From positions 176,115-211,340 of the forward strand of contig CAJUTR010000003.1 in the NCBI GenBank assembly GCA_910589665.1: a DNA stretch of 35,226 bases. Reading direction: 5' to 3'. The stretch comes from an uncultured Eubacterium sp. (GTDB taxonomy: Bacteria > Bacillota > Clostridia > Lachnospirales > Lachnospiraceae). Positions 17,405 to 25,608 of this stretch are shown piece after piece. Made by a program: the position numbers and the translations under genes. Under the pieces are notes generated by a model. The model was not told the DNA's origin, made no database searches, and was given only the letters and a program-made list of their open reading frames with translations. Every line of letters begins with the position of its first letter. Within the stretch, counting starts at the first letter, position 1.

Positions 17405-17935
17405 CTAAAGACGGCATTCTAATTGACAATCATACGGTTCATCTTCAACATGTTTTTGATTATAAACTTCTGCCTCAACACAACCCATTGATTTGTAAAA
17501 GGCTTGGCTCTCAACGGCTGAGTGTGCCGATATGTAAAGCTTTTTAGCCCCTTTCTGTTTCGCCCATTCCTTGGCCGCTAGAAAAAGCGTTCTGCCAATC
17601 CCCTTATTTCTCATATCTTCTGAGATATGGATACTGGACAAGTCGCAATACCCCTGTTCATCACCAAATATTTCTGGCTCCACTGAAACAAAACCTTTCA
17701 ATTTTCCGTCATAAAAAGCAGCATACACAAAGCCATTAGAACGAATCGTATTTTTTAAGCAAGAAATCAGAATTTGATAATCCTTTTCTGTCCAATCATC
17801 AATAAAAGGTGCATCTTTGATCATCCATTTGCCATTTTCTTTACGCCAGCATTTTGTAACAATTTGATGTCGGATAAAATCCTTGAACAATTCCCGGCAA
17901 ATTTCCTCTGCATATAAAGCTCTATATACCACCAT
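17405..17935 (-). CDS. GNAT-family N-acetyltransferase
   Basis: A 176-residue acetyl-CoA-dependent acetyltransferase. The acetyl-CoA loop is in IHISEDMRNKGIGRTLFLAAKEWAKQKG (R/Q-x-x-G-x-G/A form RNKGIG), followed by the beta5 and alpha4 segment KLYISAHSAVESQAFYKSMGC. The substrate is unknown; small-molecule or antibiotic acetylation is possible. ATG at 17935 follows GGAG by 11 bases, a little long. A perfect 11-base inverted repeat lies about 65 bases upstream of the start. Confidence 0.85.
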   Translation of the reverse strand: MVVYRALYAEEICRELFKDFIRHQIVTKCWRKENGKWMIKDAPFIDDWTEKDYQILISCLKNTIRSNGFVYAAFYDGKLKGFVSVEPEIFGDEQGYCDLSSIHISEDMRNKGIGRTLFLAAKEWAKQKGAKKLYISAHSAVESQAFYKSMGCVEAEVYNQKHVEDEPYDCQLECRL

Positions 17936-17998
17936 AAATTTTATTCTCCATTTTCTCTCTATGCCTAAAAAAACCGTTTTTCTGCGCTGCCTAACTCC

Positions 17999-18028
17999 TA
18001 CCCAAATGGGAAGTTATCCATTTGGGTA
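17999..18028. repeat. Perfect 11-bp inverted repeat
   Basis: TACCCAAATGG (17999-18009) and CCATTTGGGTA (18018-18028) face each other across an 8-base loop. No T-tract follows on either strand, so it is a weak candidate for a terminator of the BceS-like gene. It could instead be an operator or leader hairpin for the GNAT gene. The 234 bases between these genes hold nothing else I can name. Confidence 0.6.
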
Positions 18029-18169
18029 ATCGAAGTTTGACGTTATATCTGCGTCATCAACTTGTATATTCACAACAACACTAGCAGTATACCACGCCGT
18101 TGTATCTAAGTCCACATCTGATCTAGATGAAACGCAAAAACTCCATGATATAATTTATATAAATAGCCC

Positions 18170-19183
18170 TTACAACAAAAAAACTAACGACACGCCAAAT
18201 CCCTTATCATAGGGGATCCCTTCATCCAGACCAACATCCGCACAAAGCCTTTGCGCATATTTTTTAGCGAGGTATAATCCCATCCCGGTTGCGTTTGACT
18301 GCCCCTGATAATTCCCCGTAAAGCCTTTATCAAATACGAACGGGGCGTCTTCCGGCTGTATGCCGTCGCCATTATTGTAAATACATATTTTAATCTTCTC
18401 CCCGCTCCGGGTTATGGAAACGGATATGCTCCCCTCTCTGCTGTCTGCATATTTTACCGCATTACTCATAAACTGCGATAAAATAAAGGAAACGATCTTA
18501 CGGTCAGAAACGACTTGTGCCTGCTCCAACCCAGCGTTCAGTGAAATCTTTTTTTCCTCCATAAATGGCCGGTACTCTTCCAATACGTCGCGGACACAGT
18601 CATCAAGCCGGAACGCGGTATATTTAATGTCGGTATTCCCTGTCTGCAGACGGGCATAGTAAAGGATCCGTTCCACGTCCTCATTGAGCCGGTGCCAGAT
18701 ATATTGAAACCGGTCGTATACGTAGGGCGACATCTCACCTTGGTGGTTTCCGAGTACAAGCGCAGAAAGTGACAGGGGCGTTTTTACTTCATGCACCCAC
18801 GTCTCGATGTATTCCCGGTACCCGGACAGATCCACCGTTTGTTCATTGATCTGGCATAACAGGGACAAAAGGCGCGCGCACAGTTCCTTGGCCGGCAGGC
18901 TGTCTCCAAATCGCGTCAGGACATCGGCTCTTGTTTTTTCACCAGGCGCATCTAGAAAACGGAGTAACACGGCTTCGTCTTTTTTTTGACGCCGCCACTC
19001 CGCCCACCACCCAGCGATCAGCATCAATACCGTAAAAAGAACAAGAAACAGGGATATCGATGGAACCGCTTCCCGGCGCACGATCCACGTAACAAAAATA
19101 AATATAATGTCCGTACATAAAAATAATACGATCCAGTGCCACGACCGTCGGATCACCTGCTTACCCCTCTGATTCATAGACAT
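18170..19183 (-). CDS. BceS-like intramembrane-sensing histidine kinase
   Basis: A 337-residue kinase. Two membrane segments (about 16-36 and 42-62) are joined by a very short outside loop, leaving no real extracellular sensor. This is the hallmark of kinases that read the state of a BceAB-type transporter. H131 in YIETWVHEVKTPLSL is the phospho-site, with the TWVHEVKTP form typical of the BceS group. MSNAVKYAD is the N box and GMGLYLAKKYAQRL the G2 box. The start overlaps the regulator stop by 10 bases; ATGs at 19183 and 19177 are both usable after GAGGTGGA. It is the last gene of the module. Confidence 0.9.
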   Translation of the reverse strand: MSMNQRGKQVIRRSWHWIVLFLCTDIIFIFVTWIVRREAVPSISLFLVLFTVLMLIAGWWAEWRRQKKDEAVLLRFLDAPGEKTRADVLTRFGDSLPAKELCARLLSLLCQINEQTVDLSGYREYIETWVHEVKTPLSLSALVLGNHQGEMSPYVYDRFQYIWHRLNEDVERILYYARLQTGNTDIKYTAFRLDDCVRDVLEEYRPFMEEKKISLNAGLEQAQVVSDRKIVSFILSQFMSNAVKYADSREGSISVSITRSGEKIKICIYNNGDGIQPEDAPFVFDKGFTGNYQGQSNATGMGLYLAKKYAQRLCADVGLDEGIPYDKGFGVSLVFLL

Positions 19184-19848
19184 TCCACCTCTAACAAATA
19201 TCCCTTTCCCCTCACATTGCGCACGACCTGATCGATGCTGGCTGCCGATAAGCTTTTCCGGAGCCGGCTCATATTGACCTGGAGGATATTTTCATCCACA
19301 AACTGCTCGGTCCCCCACACGGCAGAAAACAACTCATGTTTGCTGACAAGTTCCGGATAGCGCTCCATCAGGCATCTCATGATCTTTCCCTCGGTTTCTG
19401 GAAGGATCAGAACCTTGTCGCCGCAAACCAGTTTATGTGTATCGGTATCCAGGACAAGTACGCCGGCCTGGACGATATTGCGAATCTTATGATACGTTTT
19501 CAATAAACGCTCCGCCCTGGCGAGCAGACGGTCGGGGTGGCATGGCTTTGTGAGGAAATCATCCGCCCCCAGTCCCAGCGCCGTCAACTCGTCCGACAGC
19601 GTATCTCTTGCCGTCAGTATCAAAATAGGGAACGAACCCCTCTTCTTTAGTTTTTTACAAATTTCGTACCCGGACGTTCCCGGCAGGTTTACATCCAGTA
19701 CGACAAGCTTCGGACTAAACGACGCGATCCCGTCCTCCACCTGTTCAAACGAATCCGGCGCGGCAGCGTCATATCCGGCCCGCCGGAACGTCGTAATCAA
19801 TTCTTCCCGCAGATACATGTCATCTTCCACGATAACGATCCTGTCCAA
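19174..19848 (-). CDS. BceR-like response regulator
   Basis: A 224-residue OmpR-family regulator: receiver with ED (8-9), phospho-acceptor D52 in VVLDVNLPG, LTARD, and K in DDFLTKPCHPDRLLAR. The winged helix has LPETEGKIMRCLM, NILQVNMSRLRKSL and VRNVRGKGYLLEV. No ATG is suitable; TTG at 19848 lies 8 bases after AGGGGGTGACAGG and is taken as the start. It follows the permease by 27 bases. The likely target is the inverted repeat in front of the ATPase gene. Confidence 0.9.
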   Translation of the reverse strand: MDRIVIVEDDMYLREELITTFRRAGYDAAAPDSFEQVEDGIASFSPKLVVLDVNLPGTSGYEICKKLKKRGSFPILILTARDTLSDELTALGLGADDFLTKPCHPDRLLARAERLLKTYHKIRNIVQAGVLVLDTDTHKLVCGDKVLILPETEGKIMRCLMERYPELVSKHELFSAVWGTEQFVDENILQVNMSRLRKSLSAASIDQVVRNVRGKGYLLEVECL

Positions 19849-19875
19849 CCTGTCACCCCCTGTCTGTGATCCGGA

Positions 19876-21987
19876 TCATTCCTTTGTCGTCTGAAGCATA
19901 CGGATTTCGCGGTCTGCCATCCGTCGTACGATACTGATATAAAGAATTTCCAGTCCCGCAAAAATCACCAGCCCCAGTACCGCGAGCAGGGCTACCTTTC
20001 CAACGGACACGCCGACCGGCAATCTGGTAAAGCTTGTAAACATCGAGTAAATGGCCGCGGCGCTGCTGACGATGGCGGTAACGAGCACGAGCGAAAAATA
20101 GAACCGGATCTGACGGTTTACCGAAACACACATGGACGACGTATGTGCCCCCAGCATCGAAAGCGTCTCGTAGCGGTGTTTCGTCTCCCGCTGTCCGATC
20201 AGATATTTCACCCCGATGACCGTGTTGGCGATGAGCCAGAACAGCACGCCGAGGTAGATCGTTAGATAACTTGCCGCCACCGTGTAAAACAGATTACGGC
20301 CAATGCCGCCCAAATAGCTGTCGTATTCAATCCCCATCGAATTTACTGCCGGATTCTCCGTCGGATCTTTTGCCGTTAGACCTTCCGTCTGGTCGAGCAG
20401 CCCTTCCATATCCTGAATGGCCCGCATCAGTCCGACATCTTCCACAACCCGGTCGGAAAGCCTGACATTCCAGCAATACGCTTCTGGTTCAACTGCCAGC
20501 TCCCGGTACAGGTCATCCGGTACGATCAGCGCGAGATATAATGTGATTGCCCGGTCTGCCACGACATTATCCATACAAAGATCCGGCAGGAGTTCATACG
20601 CCTCTCCGTCTATGCTGATGGACACGTTACCCTCAAGCACCTCCTGCCAGATCAGACCGAAATCCCCGTCATTTCCCATTGATGTATAGACGGCCGCCTG
20701 TCCGTCGGAAATCTGGAGTTCCTCCTTGCCCATACTTCGCAGCAAATGATTATATGAACTCTGTGCGATCACGTATTCGATGTGGAAGTTTTCGATGATA
20801 TTTTCGATCAGATCCGATTGTTCGAACGTGCGCATACCTGATTTTTTAAGCGTTGCAAGCGCGTCTGCCAGTCTGGATATATCAACCTTTTTGTCCCCCT
20901 CGCAGAGATCCCTGTGCTTTATCATGGACAAGTACATGGGAAAACTGTCCTGCACCATTTCCCGCACACCGTCCTGTTCCAGTACGGCATCCACCTGCTC
21001 TTCTGTCCCAAACAGCGAGATATCCACGCTTCTTTCATTGGAGGACCGCCCAAATCCCATCGATATGCCATACGAAATACACGCCAGTGCCATCAGCAGC
21101 AGAAGTGAGGAAATTGCCAGCGACCGATGCTGGGACAGTACATTTTCCTGTACCTGCCTTGCCGTAAAAATCTGCAGTCCTGCCGCATGTTTGCTTTTCG
21201 CGCGGATCCACAGTCCGAACATGCCTCCGAGACCGCGATACAAAAGAAATGTACCGGAAATTCCGAACACAAATACGGAAAGTACGACAGTAATACGCAG
21301 GGAATGAAGGCGGAACATGCCTAGACCATAGGCATACAAAAGAAATCCAAGACCTGCTGCAAAACATAGCGTGCTTCGGAAACCGGAGGCCACCACCTGT
21401 TTCTTTACATCACCGGCCTGGAAAAATTCCGCCGGTTCCTTTTTGGCGATGCCGATACAGAGGATGAACATCGATAAAAGCTGTACGAGGACAAACCCGC
21501 ACACCGTCCAGCAAATGGCACCTGGTGAAAAGGAAAAGCGGTGTCCGAGAATCCCGAGTCCTACGATCCTGGCGGTGGCAAGACTGATCCCTTCCGTCAC
21601 AAACAGCGACGCCGGAAGACCGATCATCAGCGAGACCACACTGCTCCACAGCGTTTCACAAAACAGCAGCAAAAACAGGCGCCCCCGTTTCATCCCAAGC
21701 ATGAGATACATGCCGAGTTCCCGCCTGCGGCTATCGATCTGATAACGGCAGGCAAAGTACACGAGGAAAAATACAAAAAACAAAGATACCACATACACGA
21801 GCGGCAGCAAAGCCATAAGTTTTTGTACGGCATCGCTCTCGATCGTGGAAAGAAAGTGCATGACATCCAGTTCCCCCAGGGAAAGCAGCGTGTAAAACGC
21901 GATGATGGCCGTCACCAGGGAGCCGAAAAACAATCCGTTTCCCTTGCGGTTTTTTGCGGCGTTTCGCCGTACCTGTTTAAAGAACAT
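19876..21987 (-). CDS. BceB-like ABC transporter permease
   Basis: A 703-residue membrane protein of the peptide-antibiotic resistance class. It begins MFFKQVRRNAAKNRKGNGLFFGSL, a typical BceB start. Several helices occupy the first 300 residues, with RRRELGMYLMLGMKRGRL as the FtsX coupling segment. A large external domain (roughly 310-530) is the likely peptide-binding part, and four helices follow. In these systems the transporter detoxifies bacitracin-like or lantibiotic peptides at lipid II-cycle targets and signals to the BceS kinase. ATG at 21987 is preferred (GGAGG 11 bases before) over the in-frame GTG at 21999, which sits on the ribosome site. It overlaps the ATPase stop by 11 bases. 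The exact peptide cannot be inferred. Confidence 0.92.
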   Translation of the reverse strand: MFFKQVRRNAAKNRKGNGLFFGSLVTAIIAFYTLLSLGELDVMHFLSTIESDAVQKLMALLPLVYVVSLFFVFFLVYFACRYQIDSRRRELGMYLMLGMKRGRLFLLLFCETLWSSVVSLMIGLPASLFVTEGISLATARIVGLGILGHRFSFSPGAICWTVCGFVLVQLLSMFILCIGIAKKEPAEFFQAGDVKKQVVASGFRSTLCFAAGLGFLLYAYGLGMFRLHSLRITVVLSVFVFGISGTFLLYRGLGGMFGLWIRAKSKHAAGLQIFTARQVQENVLSQHRSLAISSLLLLMALACISYGISMGFGRSSNERSVDISLFGTEEQVDAVLEQDGVREMVQDSFPMYLSMIKHRDLCEGDKKVDISRLADALATLKKSGMRTFEQSDLIENIIENFHIEYVIAQSSYNHLLRSMGKEELQISDGQAAVYTSMGNDGDFGLIWQEVLEGNVSISIDGEAYELLPDLCMDNVVADRAITLYLALIVPDDLYRELAVEPEAYCWNVRLSDRVVEDVGLMRAIQDMEGLLDQTEGLTAKDPTENPAVNSMGIEYDSYLGGIGRNLFYTVAASYLTIYLGVLFWLIANTVIGVKYLIGQRETKHRYETLSMLGAHTSSMCVSVNRQIRFYFSLVLVTAIVSSAAAIYSMFTSFTRLPVGVSVGKVALLAVLGLVIFAGLEILYISIVRRMADREIRMLQTTKE

Positions 21988-22759
21988 GCTCGCTGCCACC
22001 TCCCATCTGCGCCATCACAGCCGCAATGCGCTCGTAAAAGCCGGCGTTCGTTTCATTCTGCCTGTTCCTCCGCAGTTCATGGAAGATCGTTCCATCCTGG
22101 ATAAACAGGATCCTCGAACAGTAACTGGCCGCACTGGCGTCATGTGTCACCATCATGATCGTTTTCCCCTGCTCACGATTGATCGCAGCTAATTTATCCA
22201 TCAGAATTTTGGAATTTCTGGAGTCAAGGGCCCCGGTCGGCTCATCCGCGAGCACGAGGCTCGGGTCGGAGATCAGCGCCCTGGCCGCCGCCACACGCTG
22301 TTTTTGACCGCCGGACATCTGGGATGGGAATTTCTCCAACACATCGGTAATATCGAGCATCGCCGCGATCTCTTTCATATCCGCTCCCGCTCTTTCTGCC
22401 GGAACGCCGTGCAGCGACAGCGGAAGAATGATGTTTTCCCTCGCTGTCAGGTTATCGAGCAGCTCAAATTCCTGAAACAGAAATCCAATCTCCTTTCCGC
22501 GGTAGTCCGCGAGCTCACCGCCGCGGAAACCGGATAGATCCGCCCCGTGCAGAACGATCTTTCCCGATGTCGGCTTCCGCATCGTCGCGATACAGTTCAA
22601 CAGCGTCGTTTTTCCGGAACCGCTGGCGCCCATAATGCCTAAAAATTCCCCCTCCAGCACACGAAAGGAAATGCCTTTCAGCGCTTCCGTTTTATTTTCG
22701 CCCCTTCCATACGTTTTGGTCAGGCTCTCCACCTGTAACAGTTCTTTTTGTGTATTCAT
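21977..22759 (-). CDS. BceA-like ABC transporter ATP-binding protein
   Basis: A 260-residue ATPase for the BceB-like permease. GASGSGKTT (44-52) is Walker A, MSGGQKQRVAAARAL the signature, LVLADEPTGALDS Walker B, and VTHDASAASYCSRILFIQDG the H-loop region typical of BceA proteins. ATG at 22759 lies 9 bases after AAGGAG. It is the first gene of the bceABRS-like unit (order A, B, R, S) and is preceded by a 200-base leader region with hairpins and a regulator-like inverted repeat. Confidence 0.94.
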   Translation of the reverse strand: MNTQKELLQVESLTKTYGRGENKTEALKGISFRVLEGEFLGIMGASGSGKTTLLNCIATMRKPTSGKIVLHGADLSGFRGGELADYRGKEIGFLFQEFELLDNLTARENIILPLSLHGVPAERAGADMKEIAAMLDITDVLEKFPSQMSGGQKQRVAAARALISDPSLVLADEPTGALDSRNSKILMDKLAAINREQGKTIMMVTHDASAASYCSRILFIQDGTIFHELRRNRQNETNAGFYERIAAVMAQMGGGSEHVL

Positions 22760-22797
22760 AACAGGTTACTCCTTCCTTTCTGAATTGTATCAGGATT

Positions 22798-22822
22798 GGG
22801 GCTGTCATTTCCCGACAGCCCC
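22798..22822 (-). terminator. GC-rich hairpin in the leader of the BceA-like gene
   Basis: GGGGCTGTC (22798-22806) pairs perfectly with GACAGCCCC (22814-22822) around a 7-base loop. There is no T-tract on either strand. It could end transcripts from the upstream kinase gene or act within the transporter leader. The stem sequence matches that of the argG hairpin. Confidence 0.5.
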
Positions 22823-22829
22823 ATATTCC

Positions 22830-22848
22830 CATAGGGATATTCCCTATG
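22830..22848. repeat. 8-bp inverted repeat at the predicted transporter mRNA 5' end
   Basis: CATAGGGATATTCCCTATG is a perfect 8-base dyad around TAT. On the minus strand it would be the first stem of the transcript if the -10 element at 22855-22860 is used. It could be an RNA hairpin or a DNA operator. Confidence 0.5.
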
Positions 22849-22854
22849 AGCACC

Positions 22855-22900
22855 AGTATATCAGCAGGAGGATTGAAAAACCACTTACAGATGTTGTAAG
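22855..22900 (-). promoter_or_regulatory. Putative BceR-type box and promoter
   Basis: The inverted repeat CTTACA-GATGT-TGTAAG (22884-22900) resembles the TNACA-N4-TGTAA box described for BceR regulators, with a spacer of 5 instead of 4. On the minus strand a TATACT -10 (22855-22860) follows, and the -35 position (TGGTTT, 22878-22883) is poor and directly adjoins the box. This fits activation by the BceR-like regulator. Confidence 0.6.
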
Positions 22901-22937
22901 GTTTCCGTTTCTGCGAACGTATCAAACGATTGAGCAT

Positions 22938-22956
22938 AATGTACTACGAGTACATT
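22938..22956 (-). repeat. 8-bp inverted repeat after the third kinase gene
   Basis: AATGTACT (22938-22945) and AGTACATT (22949-22956) flank ACG. It lies 3 bases past the kinase stop codon. Without a T-tract it is only a weak terminator candidate. Confidence 0.45.
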
Positions 22957-22959
22957 GCA

Positions 22960-24240
22960 CTAGTCGGGAGACGGCAGCCAGACGATGATCCTCGTGCCCA
23001 GTCCTTCTCGGGAGAGGATTTCAAAATGCCCCCGGTGCTTATCCACGATCCATTTGGCGATCGAAAGTCCGAGTCCGGAACCTCCAATGCTGCCGTTCCT
23101 CACTTCATCCGAGCGGTAAAACCGCTCAAAAATATGGGAAATATCCTGTTCGATCATACCAATCCCCGTATCCTGCACCGAAAAGAAACTCTCCTCTCCC
23201 TGTACGCCGACGGCAAACATGATCTCGTCATTTTTTTTCGTATATTTCCTCGCGTTGTCCGCTAAAATGCGCATCGTCTGTTTTAGCATCGTCGGATCGC
23301 CCAAAATGAAAACCTGCTCTGGGTCATGAGAGGCTGGTTCCTGAAACGTATACACATGGTCTGAGTCGATCATCACCGATTCTTCGTACACTTCGTTCAT
23401 CAGCTCATTCAGGGAGATCTTCTCTGACACGAGTTTCTGGCGCCCGCTATCCGAACGGGCGAGAAAAAGTAACTGTTCAACAAGAGACGACATGTGTTCG
23501 GACTCGTGCTTGATCGCCTCAATCCCTTCCGCCAGCACCGTCTCATCTTCCTTTCCCCACCGGTCCAGCATATTGACATAACCCTGGATCACGGAGATCG
23601 GCGTCCGCAGCTCATGGGAGGCGTCCGATACAAAACGGGACTGTTGGCGGAATGATTCCCGCATCCGGTCGATCAGGTTGTTCACCGCCAGTTCAAGTCC
23701 CTTTAACTCCTTGTCGCCGATGTCCAGATGCTCCTCTCCGCTCCCCGGGTTCACATTAGAGATCGCATCCTCCAGCCGGTGGAATTTGCTCTCGTCAAAG
23801 GCGATACTGCTCAGCTTCTCTGCTTTTTTCGCCAGTTCATTTAACGGAAGCAGCTGCTCTCTTACTTTTTTTGCTCCAAATAACATATCGCGCAGAAGGG
23901 AAAGGATCTGCGCGATAACGATGATCGACAGGCAGGTCAGAAAAAAAATGACGAATAACGTACTGTCAAATCGGACTGTGCTGCCGTTTCCATCCTCCAC
24001 CATATAAAAGATCACATCATCCGCTTTGTTCCACTGCCATGACCGAAATCCCCTGTTCCACACAAAATCCCCGAAATGGTTGATCTCCATGCAGATACAC
24101 CAGCTCACAACCGTCATTACCGAAAGGTAAACATCCATACTGAGATACGAAAAGAACTGCCGGAATACAAAACTCCGGTTGATCCTTCGCGCGATAGATG
24201 ACGTTCTGGTTCCTGCTTTTTTTTCATTGTTTTCATTCAT
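22960..24240 (-). CDS. Membrane sensor histidine kinase
   Basis: A 426-residue kinase with two membrane segments (about 33-52 and 95-118) enclosing a short external region of some 42 residues. A HAMP-like linker follows, then FVSDASHELRTPISVIQGY with phospho-accepting H209. LADNARKYT is the N box, DTGIGM the G1 box, and GSGLGLSIAKWIVDKHRG the G2 box. It begins one base after the regulator stop, with GGAGATACG before the ATG. It is paired with the regulator at 24242-24961. It is separated by 200 bases from the BceA-like gene downstream, so it is a third, distinct system. The signal is unknown. Confidence 0.92.
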   Translation of the reverse strand: MNENNEKKAGTRTSSIARRINRSFVFRQFFSYLSMDVYLSVMTVVSWCICMEINHFGDFVWNRGFRSWQWNKADDVIFYMVEDGNGSTVRFDSTLFVIFFLTCLSIIVIAQILSLLRDMLFGAKKVREQLLPLNELAKKAEKLSSIAFDESKFHRLEDAISNVNPGSGEEHLDIGDKELKGLELAVNNLIDRMRESFRQQSRFVSDASHELRTPISVIQGYVNMLDRWGKEDETVLAEGIEAIKHESEHMSSLVEQLLFLARSDSGRQKLVSEKISLNELMNEVYEESVMIDSDHVYTFQEPASHDPEQVFILGDPTMLKQTMRILADNARKYTKKNDEIMFAVGVQGEESFFSVQDTGIGMIEQDISHIFERFYRSDEVRNGSIGGSGLGLSIAKWIVDKHRGHFEILSREGLGTRIIVWLPSPD

Positions 24241-24241
24241 A

Positions 24242-24961
24242 TTACGTATCTCCTTCGCGGATCACATACCCTACTCCGCGCACCGTCTGGATCATTTTCA
24301 TATCAAACCGTTCGTCAATCTTACTGCGCAGATAGCGGATATACACATCGATCACATTCGTTTCGCCGGCATAGTCATAACCACACACCCGTTCAAGAAG
24401 CGTATCCCTTGTCAAAACAATGTTTTTATTTTCCAAAAGGATTTTTAGCAGCTCGAATTCCCGGTTTGTCAGGGAGATCTTCTCCCCGCCACACACGACC
24501 TCATACCGCCTCTCATCGAGCGTCAGTTCGCCAAACGTAAGCTTTTTTTCCTCCACGCTGGTCTCCTTGCCGGTGTCGTCTCTCCATTCCTGCTGTCCTG
24601 CCGATTTCTTCAGCACGAGGCGAATCCTCGCCAACAGTTCCTCGATCGCAAACGGTTTCGTGATGTAGTCATCGGCCCCGCCGTCCAGTCCCGCCACTTT
24701 ATCCATGACCGCGTCACGCGCGGTCAGTAAAATGACGGGAAGGCCGGACGACCGGCGCAGACGGCGCAGCACCTCAAACCCGCTCAGTTCCGGGAGCATG
24801 ATATCAAGAAGCATCAGGTCATAAGTTCCACTCTGCGCGGCAGAAAGGCCATCTCTCCCGTTCGTCACCTTATCCACGGCATAACCTTCGTGCTTTAACT
24901 CCAGTTCCACAAACCGGGCGATCTTTTCCTCATCTTCGACAATTAAAATCCGTTCCGCCAT
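24242..24961 (-). CDS. OmpR/PhoB-family response regulator
   Basis: A 239-residue regulator. The receiver has EDEE (9-12), phospho-acceptor D53 in MLLDIMLPE, LTARD, and K in DDYITKPFAIEELLARI. A charged linker of about 20 residues (QQEWRDDTGKETSVEEKKL) is slightly longer than usual. The winged helix shows LTNREFELLKILLENKN, NVIDVYIRYLRSKI and IQTVRGVGYVIREG. AAGGAAG precedes the ATG. It lies 50 bases after the DUF4342-like gene on the same strand, so apbE, the membrane protein and this system may share a transcript. Confidence 0.94.
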   Translation of the reverse strand: MAERILIVEDEEKIARFVELELKHEGYAVDKVTNGRDGLSAAQSGTYDLMLLDIMLPELSGFEVLRRLRRSSGLPVILLTARDAVMDKVAGLDGGADDYITKPFAIEELLARIRLVLKKSAGQQEWRDDTGKETSVEEKKLTFGELTLDERRYEVVCGGEKISLTNREFELLKILLENKNIVLTRDTLLERVCGYDYAGETNVIDVYIRYLRSKIDERFDMKMIQTVRGVGYVIREGDT

Positions 24962-25010
24962 TTGCTGCTTCCTTTCCTTTCTACGATGCGATACCTTCCA
25001 CGCCAGACAA

Positions 25011-25541
25011 TTATTCCTTGTCTTTTTCCGTAAACTCTTTTTTGATGGATCCTGCTGCCTCTGCCGCGCGGTCCATCGCTTTGTTTACATCGACAGTAAC
25101 CTCATCTACTCCCTCAAACGAGTAGCGGCATCCCAAAAACAGCCCCGCCACTAACACCCAAAAGAGGATCCAGAAGAACAGGATGGTGAGGAGAACAAAA
25201 ACGGTCACCGGCACACGAATGATATTTTCCTCATTCCGGTCCACACGGAAATACGTCTGGTTCCCTTTTTGGATCACCTTTCCACACCAGTTGAAAAAGC
25301 GGTTGCACGCATCCCGGAACCCACTGTTTTTCTTTTCCCTTCCCACATCTTCGAAATCTTTCGGCTCCTCATACTGCGTCGTATAACTTGTTTTCCCCGG
25401 CTTTTTCACCTTGCCCTGCTGCTCCAAGTAAACCATCGCGTCCAGCATATTGCCGCCGCACTCGTCAAGCGCCTTTTTCGCCTCTTCATAACTGACATCT
25501 GCCCGCTCCCGCAGGCGTTCTACTTTTTCTAAATCATCCAT
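25011..25541 (-). CDS. DUF4342-like UBA-domain membrane protein
   Basis: A 176-residue protein of unknown function. Residues 1-43 (LRERADVSYEEAKKALDECGGNMLDAMVYL within it) form a UBA/EF-Ts-N-like three-helix motif. A charged linker follows. One strong membrane stretch lies at about 111-137 (VFVLLTILFFWILFWVLVAGLFLG), and the tail is acidic and charged. The arrangement matches small clostridial proteins carrying DUF4342; the assignment is from memory of that pattern. ATG at 25541 follows AAGGAAGGA; an in-frame ATG at 25574 is less well placed. It lies between apbE and a two-component system on the same strand. The C-terminal half could be a regulatory or envelope-stress sensor, but there is no direct evidence. 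Confidence 0.7.
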   Translation of the reverse strand: MDDLEKVERLRERADVSYEEAKKALDECGGNMLDAMVYLEQQGKVKKPGKTSYTTQYEEPKDFEDVGREKKNSGFRDACNRFFNWCGKVIQKGNQTYFRVDRNEENIIRVPVTVFVLLTILFFWILFWVLVAGLFLGCRYSFEGVDEVTVDVNKAMDRAAEAAGSIKKEFTEKDKE

Positions 25542-25608
25542 AATCGTATCCTTCCTTTCGTTTTTTGTAATCATACCGTTGATCCATTAAACGGACATTG
25601 AAGGAACA

